Position numbers and translations under genes: made by a program
Notes under the pieces: generated by a model
Database searches by the model: none
Told to the model about the DNA's origin: nothing
Seen by the model: the letters and a program-made list of their open reading frames with translations, nothing else
Source: Mangifera indica
Lineage: Eukaryota > Streptophyta > Magnoliopsida > Sapindales > Anacardiaceae
DNA: 64,000 bases
Direction of reading: 5' to 3'
Assembly: GCF_011075055.1 (NCBI RefSeq)
Contig: NC_058141.1
Span: forward strand, 16,005,639-16,069,638
In this document: in pieces, positions 23,673 through 36,582 of the stretch
How positions within the stretch are numbered: position 1 is the stretch's first letter
Layout of the letters: every line of letters begins with the position of its first letter

Positions 23673-24279
23673 TTCCTTACTTGATCAACTATACTTGTAA
23701 TATTCTTATATCTTAAAAGAATAGAGGATACAAAAATAAAAATTTGATGGTAGGTAAGTAGGTTAACTTATTATCAAGGATTCCATTGTTGGTGACATGT
23801 ATTCATCATAATGAAAGATTGTAGTTGTAATTCTTGATTAACTTGATACAAACATCATAAAAAACCCTTTAAGAAATAAAAGCAATTAACTTATTATACA
23901 CGGGTTCAAAGTTTAACATTACACAAACCACCAAAACAAGAAATCAAATTCAACTAATTCACACATGACCGGCTACTTAGGATGCTCCCCTTTAGTATGC
24001 CTCATGCTCTCCCTGTCCACTCCACATTCACATTATCCACATTTCATTACAAAATTCTACTTAAATCCTAGTTGTTTTTTCTTAAGCTTACTTGCACTCT
24101 CATACATTCTTTACACGCCAATCACATATCAAAATTAACCCTCTAGGAACTAACAATATTATTATAAATAAAAATTCTATGCATACTTCCAATGCATCTT
24201 CTTATGATAACTCATAGACTTTCTTTGGGACAATGAAGTCCACAAACTTTTTCTTGCCCTTGCCATTGCTAACAGGAGA
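23669..24279. other. 3' flank of the HVA22-like gene
   Basis: AT-rich sequence downstream of the minus-strand HVA22-like gene; its 3' UTR should lie near 24100-24279. No other feature seen. Confidence 0.4.
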
Positions 24280-24924
24280 TCAGTAATGGAAGTGAACTTT
24301 CCTCCCTGTGTTCTGCTTTATGTGCTGTCTTACAAACCTATCATAAATATAAGCTGCTCCCCTGAACTGTGGTAGAACCAACCATATTGTGAATATGAAC
24401 TTCACTGTGTACCAAATTGGTATCCTGAAATTCAGAACAACCAATGAAGTTAACCATTTTGTGATATGATTTACGTTCATCTCAACAAGTTTGTTTTGAA
24501 TTCAAATTTAATTCATCTTACCACTCTAAAACTGACTGGAGTAACATCTCCGCAAGAGTTATAAATGAATACAAGATCCAATAAGAAAGCCACTGCTTAT
24601 CATCCACTTTCGACGGGCTTTCTATGGCTAAAACTGATGCATATCTAATATATATCAACACACACACAAAGAAATTAAAAGAAATCAAACATCTGATCAC
24701 TAGCTAGATAAAAATATAAAAGAAATAAAGAACAAATAAATCCATACGGTCACTTACAAGGGGTATAATAACATCAAAACTGGCCTGCAAAAATTACGAT
24801 CAAATGTTAGCTTGAGAAAAGAAATTTAGCGTTTTAATTGAAAATATATAAAGAAAGAAGGGGAAAGATATCAATACCCAGCTACCGAATGAACGTGAGT
24901 GAGCAAATTCCAAAGACGACGCAT
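24280..24924 (-). CDS. HVA22-like protein (TB2/DP1 family, HVA22 d/e type)
   Basis: HVA22 proteins are small ER membrane-shaping proteins of the DP1/Yop1 family, often induced by abscisic acid and stress. Exons on the minus strand: 24924-24878, 24784-24758 (only 27 bp), 24644-24522 and 24424-24280, giving 113 residues, close to HVA22e. The protein starts MRRLWNLLTHVHSVAGPVLM, continues through the hydrophobic hairpin, then the family signature AIESPSKVDDKQWLSYWILY, the second hairpin, and IPIWYTVKFIFTIWLVLPQF and RGAAYIYDRFVR. The tail is short and basic. The tiny second exon is required to join the phases and restores VAGPVLMLLYPLYAS. Confidence 0.92.
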
Positions 24925-26023
24925 CTTTAGGATTTAATCTGCTGTAGCTGCCGTTTTATTTCGGTGGGTTCTGGTTGAAAGAGACAGAACCAGGAAGAAG
25001 ATAAGGCATACCAGGGTAACTGATTGTTGAAGAAAACGGTTTATGGCTGTCAAGACAGAAGTTGTGTGTACCGTTGGATGGTGCAATCGTGGACTCCCGA
25101 TCAATAAACCCTGTCGAAGGGGCAAAATTGTCTACCTATATTCTAATGCCTATATCTCTGTCTAATTCCTAAAGTATTGAAAAGAATCTGTAAACTCCCT
25201 AAATTGGCTAATTTAATTAATTACCCTTTTATTATTCATTATTTCATATTTTTGCAGACACCCAAATTGATTAACATTGCTAGTATGGTCCCCAAATTTA
25301 GCCATTTATCTCATGGAGGACCGGAGGTGTAGCTTTTGGAATTCAGAATTGATAATATTAACTAGTTTGAACATTCAAATTGTACTATGGGTTGTTTCAG
25401 CCTAGAATTTATTTCTTATTCAGATTCTCATTAATTATCCGATTAATACTTACACTTAGCATGTCAATAGGATCTTCAATTAGAAATAAACAAGTAAATT
25501 AAGCTGTAGAAATATATATTTTAAAATAAAGAGAACCATTCAGCTAAATCTGCAAGCATAGAGATGAAAATAAAAATTCTTCATTTTCCATTGCTCGATT
25601 TACAGGGGTTTTCATAGTGTGCTAGGTAAAAGTTATAACCATGTTCTTCATTACTGCTTATCTTATAGTATTTGTCACACTCTGATTATCCTTGTCAGGA
25701 GAGTTAGCGTACAGATAACCAACCCAATCACTTTGCAGATCCATTTAAATTCCTCCAGATTTTCGTATAAGCTATCTACTGAGACCTCTCCATTTCTCCC
25801 CCACCCATCAAAGTGGTTCAACTGCAATTTCGTCTCCTCCCTGTTGTAATTATTTTTTTTTTATTTTTCACCTCAAGTTTTTAAGACAGAACTTCCGCTT
25901 TCTTAGGCGTTTCTGAATAAGTGGTTACACCAACTGAAACTTGAAAATTCAGGATTTGATTGGCTTAAATTAATGTTGTTGTGTACTAATTATTAAAAGC
26001 TAGTTGAATCATCCCCATATCAA
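24925..26023. other. Divergent promoter region, HVA22-like / FATB-like
   Basis: The spacer separates two divergently transcribed genes and should contain both promoters. I see no clear TATA box I would defend and no repeat. Confidence 0.4.
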
Positions 26024-27590
26024 ATGACATCCGTGGCATGTAAGATCATCCTTTCCAGAGAATTATTCAAGGAAGAGAAGAAGATTAAGCCCATGGCGAC
26101 GGCCAAAGTGGGGCTTTGTTCATCAGGGAATTTGATAAGACGGAAACATGGAAGGCATTTGTTGATAGCAAGTGCCAGTAATCCAAATGGTCTAGACATG
26201 ATGAAAGGAAAAAAGGTGAACGGAATTCACCATAACGAAGAGACTCATCATCAGCTGCTACTTAAACAAAGGGTTTCTAAGGCACCCCTTCATGCATGTT
26301 TGCTTGGAAGGTTTGTAGGTGATAGGTTTATGTATAGACAAACCTTCATTATAAGATCATATGAAATTGGACCAGATAAAACTGCCACTATGGAAACACT
26401 CTTGAATCTCCTTCAGGTTTGTTTATCATTCATTTCCTCATCATTACTTAATTAAAAGCGCTTAATGAAGTTTGAAAGTTGATTAATATGTGTATGCAAC
26501 GAATGTAGGAGACTGCTCTGAATCATGTAACGGGCTCGGGACTAGCTGGGAACGGGTTTGGCGCTACCCGAGAGATGAGTCTTCGAAAACTCATCTGGGT
26601 CGTCACTCGCATCAACATTCAAGTGCAGAGATATAGCTGCTGGTATATTTTCTCCCACTATGCTCAATCAAACATGACAATTAATTTGACATAACAAATG
26701 AATTTGACAGGGGAGATGTTGTGGAGATAGATACTTGGGTTGATTCTTCAGGAAAGAATGCCATGCGCAGGGACTGGATTATCCGAGATTATCATACCCA
26801 GGAAATAATAACAAGGGCAACAAGGTGCGCCACATATGCGGCTACTAATAGTCCAGTTCCAACAATGAATCTTATTCTTACTTGGTAAATGCCTAATTAG
26901 TATTGTTCCAATGTAGCACCTGGGTGACCATGAACAGAGAAACAAGGAGGTTATCAAAGATTCCTGAACAAGTAAAGCAAGAAGTGTTTCCGTTTTACCT
27001 AGACAGAGTTGCAATTGCAAAAGAACAAAATGATGTTGGGAAAATTGACAAGCTAACTGATGAAACTGCAGAGAGAATTCGATCTGGTTTAGCTGTAAGT
27101 ACAAGACTACTTTCATATTGAAAAATCAATGCTGTTTGCTGCTTCATTTCATAAACTAATGCTCTCTTGTTGTTCAGCCAAGATGGAATGACATGGATGC
27201 CAATCAGCATGTAAACAATGTCAAATACATTGGATGGATTTTAGAGGTAATTCTTCGAAGTTGAATCTCACTTCACTTATAATGCAACAGCAGGTTTTCA
27301 ATAATGGCTAAGTTAGATGTTATCTGCAGAGTGTTCCAATACATGTATTAAAAGATTACAATATGACAAGCATGACCCTGGAGTATCGACGTGAGTGTCG
27401 CCAATCAAATTTGTTGGAGTCCTTGACAAGCTCAACAGCCAGCGTCACTGGAGACCCCAACAATAATTCCAACAATCGCATTGCAGACTTGAAATACACA
27501 CATCTACTTCGAATGCAAGCTGATAAGGCTGAGATAGTCCGTGCCAGATCAGAATGGCAATCCAAACAAATAACACAAGTCATCACATAG
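26024..27590 (+). CDS. FATB-like: Acyl-ACP thioesterase, FATB-like (plastid)
   Basis: FATB enzymes hydrolyse saturated acyl-ACP, mainly palmitoyl-ACP, in the plastid stroma to release free fatty acids for export. Exons: 26024-26416, 26509-26642, 26711-26824, 26917-27094, 27178-27246 and 27330-27590, giving 382 residues. Two hot-dog domains are recognisable: ETALNHVTGSGLAGNGFGAT, then WGDVVEIDTWVDSSGKNAMR in the first; RWNDMDANQHVNNVKYIGWI then LEYRREC in the second. Catalytic residues Asp280, Asn282, His284, Glu318 and Cys319 are present. It is a diverged member: the usual GRIVQDGLVFRQNF text reads GRFVGDRFMYRQTF. ATG 26093 (CCCATGGCG context) is an alternative start that would shorten the N-terminus by 23 residues. 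The transit peptide is short and not obvious. Confidence 0.9.
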
Positions 27591-30500
27591 ATCTCAAAAA
27601 CATCAATTTTACATCAACTTAGTTGATTCAATTTCACATGATCAAAGCACGGTTTATAGAATACAGAAATAGTTGATTGTGTCATGCTTTCTGAATTCAG
27701 AATCCCTATTGGAACCTGAATCCGGTGACTCATCTTCCTCTTTTAACGACGACTTTCATCGGATAAAACAATGTGTCTTGTATTTTGAGTTAAGTAAACC
27801 GTAAATCTCACATTATTATTGTCAATCCAGATTATTTAATTTAAGAAGCATATTAGACAACTTTGGTATGATTATATTTGGCGAGTTAAAATCCGCAGGC
27901 TATATATGCACATTTTTGCAAGTGCAAATATGTCCTTTATAAATGTTACGTACTGATCTCTTGAGGATGCAATTATGTAATAAAAATGAAATCTGTGCAG
28001 AGATGTATTGTAAAAACAATCAGCTAGTTGCTAGCCATTCCAACCACAACAAATCGACTCAATTGAATTGAAACTCATTACAACTGAATTCCCAGAAATA
28101 TTTGCTATGACAGAGGGCATTTGGAATCTTAGCTGGACGTCAGAATATTCGCATGAGTAAGTTGATGGTCAGAATTCTTTTTACTGTTCATCATTGCATG
28201 CTACTACAACACATACGAAACAACATTGATTTGGTCCTGACATCAAAGGAACAACCCTTTCGGACAAAAGAAAATACAACTTCTGATTGTTCTTTGTACT
28301 TGTCTGTCTTGTCGTACTATGATGCTAAGACTGGAGAACAAAAATTGGGCCTAAGTTTAATTGGAGTTTGTATAGTGCACAAAAATTCTGGCCCAATTTC
28401 ATAATAATCCCATAATAGTCAGCCCTCTACAGTGTTTGACAGATGAGTGCATCCCCACTACCATAGATTCTCATTCTGGTTCCTCAAAGCTCTAGAAGTA
28501 TAGACCACAGGAGAAGAAGCACTTTGAACCGTTGTATTTAGTGTCAACCATAGCTATAGATATGTAAATAGTTGAATCTCCAGTTGCCTCTATGTGAAGA
28601 AATTTTTTTATGGTCAAAGAGAATGATGAATGAGAGTGTTGAATATGATCATCAGACCTTAAACTCCTCTCCTCTCTGGCATTCTCATCATTCTACCATA
28701 CAATGAAGTGACATGTGACCGGAATGATTAAGAAATGCATCTCAATAATGTCCCTTAATTCTCCTAACCCATTTTCATATTTAAAGAATCGCATCCATTC
28801 TTTTTCTTCATTGCACATTATTTTACATCAACTTTCTTACCTTTTTACCATAAAATATTATCAACCCATTAAAATAATATGCTACTTCTATCCTCGTATA
28901 TTCCACCTGTTCCAGTAGATCCCACTCAAAATAGGCATCAACTCAAAATTTCAATAGGATTTCATTTCGACAAGGCGAACTTTAAGACAAATTTTAGATT
29001 TTTAAAATCTAACACGACGACTTCCAAATGGGTAGCATCATAACAACCCACCAGTATTCTGCTGAATTAAAACAAGGGTTTTTTTTTTTTTTAATGGAAC
29101 TTAAAGGTGAGTGCGTTTAATCTAAAACTGTTGTACAAGACAGAGCTGTGCTGTTCTCCTTATCTATATATGACAATATGAGTGACATCAATAACATCTT
29201 TTCTCATCAACCATCTACCATATAAAACAGACAATTTTGTGCCCGATTTTTTAAGCTTATCTTTCAAGACATCACTCTTGCTAATGTCCTACAGGACTCC
29301 TCCTCTATCTTCAACTGCACTCACATAATTGTGCCTAGTCTGGTCATGAGTCAAATACAGTCAAAATATGCACTCAGATAAAAGAAAGTGACGGTCCACT
29401 AATTAATATATAAAATTAAATACTGAATATGGTTGGTGGTCCATAATAGCAGGCTGGCTAAGTAGACAAGACAAAGAACCAATTAGTGTGACCACGTGAT
29501 CATCACAACCTCACTTTTATTCAGTGTCACTCTCCACCATGTTACGTTTAAAGATCTGACCCCAGACAACACAGCCGTAATGTAAATTTTTTAGTAATGA
29601 ATTTCATTCCGGGCAATGGAATGTAATTTAGGGAGGGGATGTTACGTGGGCTTGGCCCGTTAATGCTTATGGACCCATCATGTGGGCCCAACTACTACCC
29701 TACCAATTTTACAGTTTCAGTCTGCACTGCACTCACGCGTTTCATTTGATTGTGGGATGAAATCTCCATGGATACAATTTAGGTTAGAAGACCGGCAGTG
29801 GGAAACTAGAGAAAACGATAATGGATTTGCGGAGTTTCTCCGAAAATGGTAATTGAAATAACAATGATGATGTATGCATCACATTAAAATGCGAGCAATT
29901 ACATCACCATACATCATCCAGACTGGCAGTGGTGCCCACAAAATGAGGCCAAACTCTTTTTTGTCAGGCGAATTTAGTACACGTCAGGCTATCGCCAACA
30001 CCACCTCCAAGTCATTCCCCACCCAACACAGATTCCGCCACCGCCTCCCTAATTCACAGCCAAAATTTTCAAGTACTACTCCATATGCATTCATGAAATA
30101 TGAAACAAAAAGGGAAACGAAAACAATAAAAACGTAACAATCAAATATATATATAAAATAAGACAAGTGTTAAAAAACAAAAAAATTTAATCTTAAAATA
30201 TCGATAAAAAAGATTTAAATTTAAATTTTATGATTGGAAAGTCTTTTTTACTATTCAAATTATCTAATATTATCCGTGCATATATTATATAGTTGTACTC
30301 ACAAGTTTTAAATGGATTGAAAGAGAAATCTGTACAATAATAAAAGGCTAGAATTTGAGACGTGATACAGGAAAAAAGGGAAGTGAGGCCGGGCATGCAT
30401 GGTGGTCTCTGATCTTCCTTACACCACGCCATTGGTAAGTTCATCACATTCAAGGCTGGTAAAATTGTTTTTAGCAGTGCCCAGTAAATTATGGACAACT

Positions 30501-32087
30501 TTTTTCGGTGGACCGTCCATCTACCTATACTGAATCAATATAAAGTTATAAAAATCTAAAGAAGTAGCATTTCTTAAGGAAATCATATATGATTTTTTTG
30601 TGTAAATTTACATCAAGCTCCTCTTTTGTCTTGAATTTTAATCAAACAGATAATAATATTAATTGAATATTTTATAAAACCCTTTTTTAAAATATGAGGT
30701 TTTCAATGTTTACGAGATTCCTCGTAACAGTATTTCTGGTAGTGATTATTGTTACTAATTAATGTTAATTAATATATATAATATGTTGTACTTTTCTTAT
30801 TAAAAATAATGTTGAGAGGGTACACTTATGAGTCCTTTCTCCTTTGGAAGGAGAGTTTTAGAGGTTCAAGACAAGTTCGTCAACAAAAGTATACTTAATT
30901 CTTAATTCATCAATTTGATTTGAATTAATTAGCAATGAACCTAGTGGAAACGAACATTATTTCCATTGGAAGCAAGAATTCTCTGAGTTCTTCTACCCCG
31001 AGCCATGGCGAAGGCCAAAGGGTAACGTAGGGTTTAAGAAAATCAGAGTCATTGATGGTAATAATCAAAAGAAGGAAAAGGAAAAAGTGTTTGTTAGTTG
31101 TAGACAATATATATAAAAGATGCTAATCTTGAGGATGTTCATATGTTAACTATATATATATTGCTATAAATATACTCAATGTTTTTTTTTTTTTAATAAA
31201 GAATGTTATTTGAAAAACATTATCATATTGAATTGAAATCAACTACAACAAATAATACAAACCCTAACTTCAGTGATATGCCTCAAAATGGGATAATAAT
31301 AATATATTTAATTCATCAATGCTGTAAATTGATAACTACAAGATAATGATATGAATTCATTGTTTTTCACGAATCAAGTGGACAATTAATGTTTTTTTTT
31401 TAATTTGAATTTTTTCTTATCTGGGCATTCTGCAATTTCTACAATGGACTGCGTTTAATATGTTAGGTTTCATTTTTTGATTCCCATGCCCTACCATGTG
31501 TTAACATTAAATGGTATAATATATAGTCTACTCAGTTACGTTAATTATATGGAAAATTTGATTGAAAACTTAAATTAATTAATGTTGAACAAAGTAAGGG
31601 ATAGAAAAAAGAAGAGGACGGACCCTGGATATAGGAGTTTGTGGTGGTGTTGGCATGAATGTAGAAGAAAGCTAGGTTTCATCTTTCCAAACACCTATAT
31701 CTTTCACTATCAGCTAATTTACTCATTAATTCACCAACTGAATGATAGATGGTTTACAAAGGGCTTTCATTTATGAATAAAATTATATATATTTATAATT
31801 AATATCAATCATATGATTAAATAATTTTAAAATAAGATAAAGTAATATCATATTTAAATTGATATTCACTTTAAAAGATGATTTTAGATGAATCGGGCAT
31901 GTTATCCATCCTAATTATTAGAGTTTATTCGTGCACTGTGAGATTATGTGAAGTTCATACCAAATATTTATGCCAGAATTTGGCTACATTTTGCTTCTGA
32001 TGGAAGCAGCAGCTACCTTTGGCATGCATACTAGGCTGCTTGCTAGGAAAAATCGTTGGGAATAAATGTTGCCCGCAATAAATTATA
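27591..32087. other. Long intergenic region
   Basis: About 4.5 kb without a recognisable gene. It is AT-rich, with poly-T near 29081-29092 and 31183-31194. A 60-codon minus-strand frame at 31107-30925 begins with a hydrophobic FFLFLLLIITI stretch like a signal peptide, but its remainder matches no peptide family I know. Ends at target sequence TAAATTATA. Confidence 0.4.
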
Positions 32088-32836
32088 GGCCAAAAGAGTT
32101 GTTCCCACCCAAGGTTAAGTGTAACTTCAAATTCATATCCATTAAATTTTCAAAACCTAAACTTCCACCTATGGCCAAAACTCTATTTAAAAATTCAATT
32201 AATGTTAAGGGTTAAATCGTTATTTAACAAAAAAATAAAAAACTAAAGTTTTGTTGTATTTTTCCTCCTCATTTTAAAAATCTAACATTTCTTCTCACCC
32301 AAAATTTGAAAAATAGCAATTTCACCTATAATGTTCTGAAACCATCATCAAAGATGGCTTAGTTCGCCCTCCTAGCTTATCTCCTCCTGTGGATTTGTTT
32401 TCACCCACCAATAATAGAGATATTCTCCAATGAAGACGAAATCGTTTTTGTTAGAGTATCTTCGTTTGAGACGAAGACAATATCTTTGTCTTGGACAAAG
32501 AGGAAATCGTCTTCGTCTGAGATGAAAACACTTTAACAAAGACGATTTCATCTTCGTTTTGATAATTACACTCTGACAATTTCAAAATCTTAGAGGTGAA
32601 ATTGCTATTTTTCAAACTTTAAGTGGAAAAAAATGTTATATTTTCAAATTGAGAGGGAGGGGATTGTGATGAAACTTTAGTTTTTGAAATTATTTTGTTA
32701 AATAACTATTTTGTCTTTAACTTTAACTTAAAATTTTTACAAAATTTTGTTTATAGATAAGACTTTGAGTTTTTAAAAGTTAGAGAATGAAAGTTTAAGA
32801 TTATACCTAACCTTGGTGGGGACAAGTCTTTTGGCC
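32088..32836. mobile_element. Mutator-like non-autonomous element, copy D
   Basis: 749 bp. Ends GGCCAAAAGAGTTGTTCCCA and, inverted, GGCCAAAAGACTTGTCCCCA. Flanks TAAATTATA (32079-32087) and TAAATTACA (32837-32845) match at 8 of 9. The core at 32370-32580 contains alternating GAAGACGA and TCTTCGTCT blocks around TCTTTGTC. Inner arms share the AAATAGCAATTTCACC and GGTGAAATTGCTATTT pair. Confidence 0.9.
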
Positions 32837-34566
32837 TAAATTACAATGTAATTTTAATAACCTAAACCTAAAGTTAAATAAGAAAACATGGTTGAGACAT
32901 GCACCAGAAAATCACAAAATAAATAGGATACCAAAAATGATAACAAAAACAAAAACATATAGGTGGAATGATAGAATTAGCATGTGATGGTGGAATCTGA
33001 GGCAGAAGAAGAAGCCATAAAAGATATAGCCTTCGGAAAAGATAAAGACATGGCTACCAAACTTACAAGAAACCATTGCATAATCTAAGCTATATTGTTT
33101 GGCACAACTCTCCACATATGCTGCTTTTATTTTTGCTAAAGGTAATTGCATGTGCCTCTTATTCACTGCTTCCTACTGAACAATTACTTGTATCATTCAC
33201 TCAATCGAGCCCACTCCACAGAAATGATGAATCAGTATCCGAGTGCAGAAAAGAAAAAAACTGCCTTGAAAGATTTTCTACTTAAAACCTTGCTGAATAT
33301 GCATTTCTCAGTACTTTTTCTACTGGCGCTGCCACTCTCGGGTTAATTTTCTGTGCGAATTGAAAGAGCAGTCAATCATATCAGACTGCACCCTGCCATC
33401 TTGAAAGAATAAAGAGAGTTAGCTACACCAATTTTTAAAAAAGAAATTCATAGAAAACTGGTTTTTAAAGATTCTCTTCTCTCTCTATATTAAGCTGGAT
33501 ATATATTTGTCAGGTTGGTTGGGGTATTATGACTTCTTTACTTTTTGCAGAGGGGCTTTTGTTGATAAAAACTACCAGAACTTTCAAAATTCAAGGATTC
33601 TAAGAATTTCAATTAAAAAAAAATTGTAAAACTTCTAGTCTTCTACAAAGTCATACTGAGACTTATGCCATTACCCAAGTCCGAAGGTATATTTACCACT
33701 CTTCCTTGATCCCGAATGTAGAAAACTTTTGACATTCCCAAAATCAAACTCATATTTCAAAATTCATACCATGAATTGAAAGTTTTGTTGCAAAATCAAC
33801 GATTTCTGCGCAGACAGAGAAATAGTAGATGACTGATAAAAGTTTATAGCCTAGAAGAGGCAACGAATGTAAAATTTTGTGAAGGAATTTGAGTTTGAGA
33901 TTCACCGGCAATGTATTAAAATCAAACCTTTAATTTCAACATGTTTAGTGTGAAGGGTTTCACATTGACAAAGTAGTTTATATTGTAAGGAAGGTTTACT
34001 TGCTCCCTTAATCACCTAATTCATATCAATAATCAGATCACAATTGTATATAAAGAAAAATTATGTCAAAATAGTAATTAACAATAATACTACTCATTCA
34101 CTAAACTGAACCAACTGAAAAACGACCCAGAAATTTTCTTTTCTTCCCTAATCCACAACCAATGTAAGTGCGAAACTTTCAGTCAAAATCTCTTCAATTT
34201 CATTTCATAATCTGCGTCTCACCTACTAATTTTTCAAACAGTGAGAATTGAGATCAGTGACCTTCCACCAGCGAAAAGAGAAGAATATTAGAAAAAAAAA
34301 TGATTATAGTAATCAAAGCATCCTAGAAATGAAGACAAAATAAACAAAAAAAAGTGGCGAGACTTTATATGATTGTTATTTATATGATTTATATATAACA
34401 GCGTGAATTAAGAAGTACAAGTCTCGCAAAATTCTACAGCTTATCTGTAGATTATACTTTATGGCAGAAAATTAAACTACACAGCACAAAAGGGCCCATC
34501 GAGATAGATGGATAGATCACCTCAATTATTTTCTTCTCTCCATTTTGCCCTTGTGTTCCCAAATTT
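32837..34566. other. Intergenic, downstream of HIPP
   Basis: AT-rich spacer; the part nearest 34566 should be the HIPP 3' UTR. No gene or repeat recognised. Confidence 0.4.
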
Positions 34567-36191
34567 TTACATTACAGAGCAAGCATTAGGGTTCTCATCA
34601 CTGAAGATCTGAGGAGGGTATGCATACAATTCCGTGGCATACCTTGATGGGTAATAGTTATATTCATTTTTCTTGAGCTCCACTACTTTTGTCTCTTCTG
34701 TTGCTTCTCCTGCTTTACCTTCATCGCCACCACCTTCTTTTTTCTCTTCTTCACCGCTTTTCTTTTCTTTCTCATCACCACCACCACCACCAGCAGCACC
34801 ACCGCCACCCCTACCTGCTTCTTCTTTCTTCTCTTCTTTGACTTCCGGGGCTTTCTCTTCCTTCTTCACCGGCTCTTGTTTCACAATCACTGCATGTTTC
34901 CCAGTCCTCTTGTGCACGTATTCAACCAGCTTTTGAGGATCAAAAACACCCTTCACGGAAACCTCTGAGGCCTTTAGATCTGGCTCCGCTGCTTCCACCC
35001 CTGAAAGTTTCAATCTTGTTTGAAAATCCGATTTTATATATGGGCTAGGTTTCATTGGAATCAAGATTACAATACATTAATTTTGATTTGGGGTTGGTGG
35101 GATTTAATTTTTAACTAAATTAAGTTGAGTTAAAAGAAGTATATTGACTTTAATTGGACAAGTTATCATTGAATCTTAATGACTTGAATAATTTAATAAA
35201 GTGAAGACCGGGGTTTGAAAGATTGGTGCGAGAATAAACTCTTTTCTTTCTTTTCTAAGAAATTTAAAAGGTAAAATGAAAATCAGAGTCGCAAAAATTA
35301 AATACCACAAAAAAGCATGACTTTTAAATCTAACAAAAAAATAAGAATAAAATCAATGAATCTACCTTTCATTCTCAGTATGCGTTTTTTGATCTCCTGA
35401 GCACAAGCCTCGCAATGCATGTGAACTTTTAACACCACCGTGATCAGTTGTGGCTAAAGAAACAAACGAAATGACTCTTTAATCCTATTTACGATGGATA
35501 AAATGAACGTATTGACATATTCGTTGGCAAGTGGAAAGAATTAAAACCTCTTCTTTCTTCTCTTCGGGCTTAGGCTTCTCTTTCTCTTCAGGCTTCTTCT
35601 CTTCCTCTGCCGGTGGTTTGGGGATGGGAGACAGAAGCTCCACCTTCCTGTGAGTCTTCCTTTGAACTCTCTCCAAAACCTTGAGTGGATCAGCCTTTTC
35701 TCCTTTGACAACCACCTTTTGGCTTTTGCAATCGGTCATTACATCTTCAACTCCTGTAAACATAAATATGTAAATACATGCATATTCAATCACTTAATAG
35801 ATCAGGACAGAACAGAAGCAAGTAATTAATTATTTATTTATTCACCGTCAAAGCCTTTAAGACAGCGACGAACTTTTCGAGCACAACCCTGACAATGCAT
35901 GTAAACTTTCAAGACGATTTCTTGTGGTGGAGGAGGAGCTTGTTCTTCTTTACCCTCCTTTGATTCTTCAGCTGGGGATTGCTTCTCTTCTTTCTTTGCT
36001 TCAGCTGGAGCTTTCTCTTCTTCTTTCTTCTCCTTTTTTTCTTCTTCAGGTTTCTTCTCCTCTGCCGGCGGTTTCTTCTCTTCCTAAACAAAATACAGAT
36101 GCCAAACAAGAGATTAAGGCAAACAATAAAGATATGGACATAAAAAAGAATTGGAAACTTAAGATTACAAGACTTTCAAGACCTCCCCCAT
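34567..36191 (-). CDS. Heavy metal-associated isoprenylated plant protein (HIPP), two HMA domains
   Basis: HIPPs bind transition metals through HMA domains and are membrane- or nucleus-targeted by C-terminal prenylation. Exons on the minus strand: 36191-36183 (9 bp, MGE only), 36083-35846, 35753-35548, 35453-35366 and 35000-34567, giving 324 residues. Order: Lys/Glu-rich N-terminus (1-50), HMA1 from about 58 with MHCQGC (Cys67, Cys70), acidic/basic linker, HMA2 from about 153 with MHCEAC (Cys165, Cys168), Gly-rich and Glu/Lys-rich spacer, and a tail ending CSVM, a CaaX box with Cys321. Best match is the HIPP5/6/7 group. The 9-bp first exon was chosen because ATGGGGGAG followed by GT joins the open second exon in frame and gives the MGEEEKKP start common in this group. 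Confidence 0.9.
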
Positions 36192-36403
36192 TAATTAGTT
36201 TAGAATGAGTTCGAAGTTCAGGGACTCTGTTGAGGAAATAAGCTTTTGGTTTGAGGCGCTGACTGCTTTGAGTTGGTGTTCTTTCTCTTTGTGTTTTTGA
36301 AACTAGTTTCCACCACAGTGGGCTGTGGACCATCAGATCTGAAGGCGAGGCGCTAGCTCGTCGATTCTTATCATCATCAATAAAATGCTAAGCATGACGT
36401 GGC

Positions 36404-36411
36404 TTTTTATA
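36404..36411 (-). promoter_or_regulatory. Candidate TATA box of HIPP
   Basis: TATAAAAA on the minus strand about 213 bp before the ATG, leaving room for a 5' UTR of normal size. Confidence 0.4.
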
Positions 36412-36582
36412 AGGGGCACGTGCAATCAACTAAGGACATGTTGGAGACAAATGGTGCCCGGAGCTTACATGCTATCCCATGGCCCCTTTTTGGGGGCATT
36501 TATGTAATTCTACATTTCCTCATTTTAACTGCTAATGGCGTACATTTGTTATTTAGGTTAACTTCAAGATTAAAAAAAAAAA

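Noticed and set aside
34673..34936. Ser/Pro-rich plus-strand frame over the HIPP gene
   Set aside because: Antisense shadow of the Glu/Lys/Gly-rich spacer of the HIPP coding exon.
36046..36333. 95-codon minus-strand frame at the HIPP 5' end
   Set aside because: It reads through the first intron in another frame; the 9-bp exon ATGGGGGAG joined to the next exon gives the proper HIPP N-terminus.
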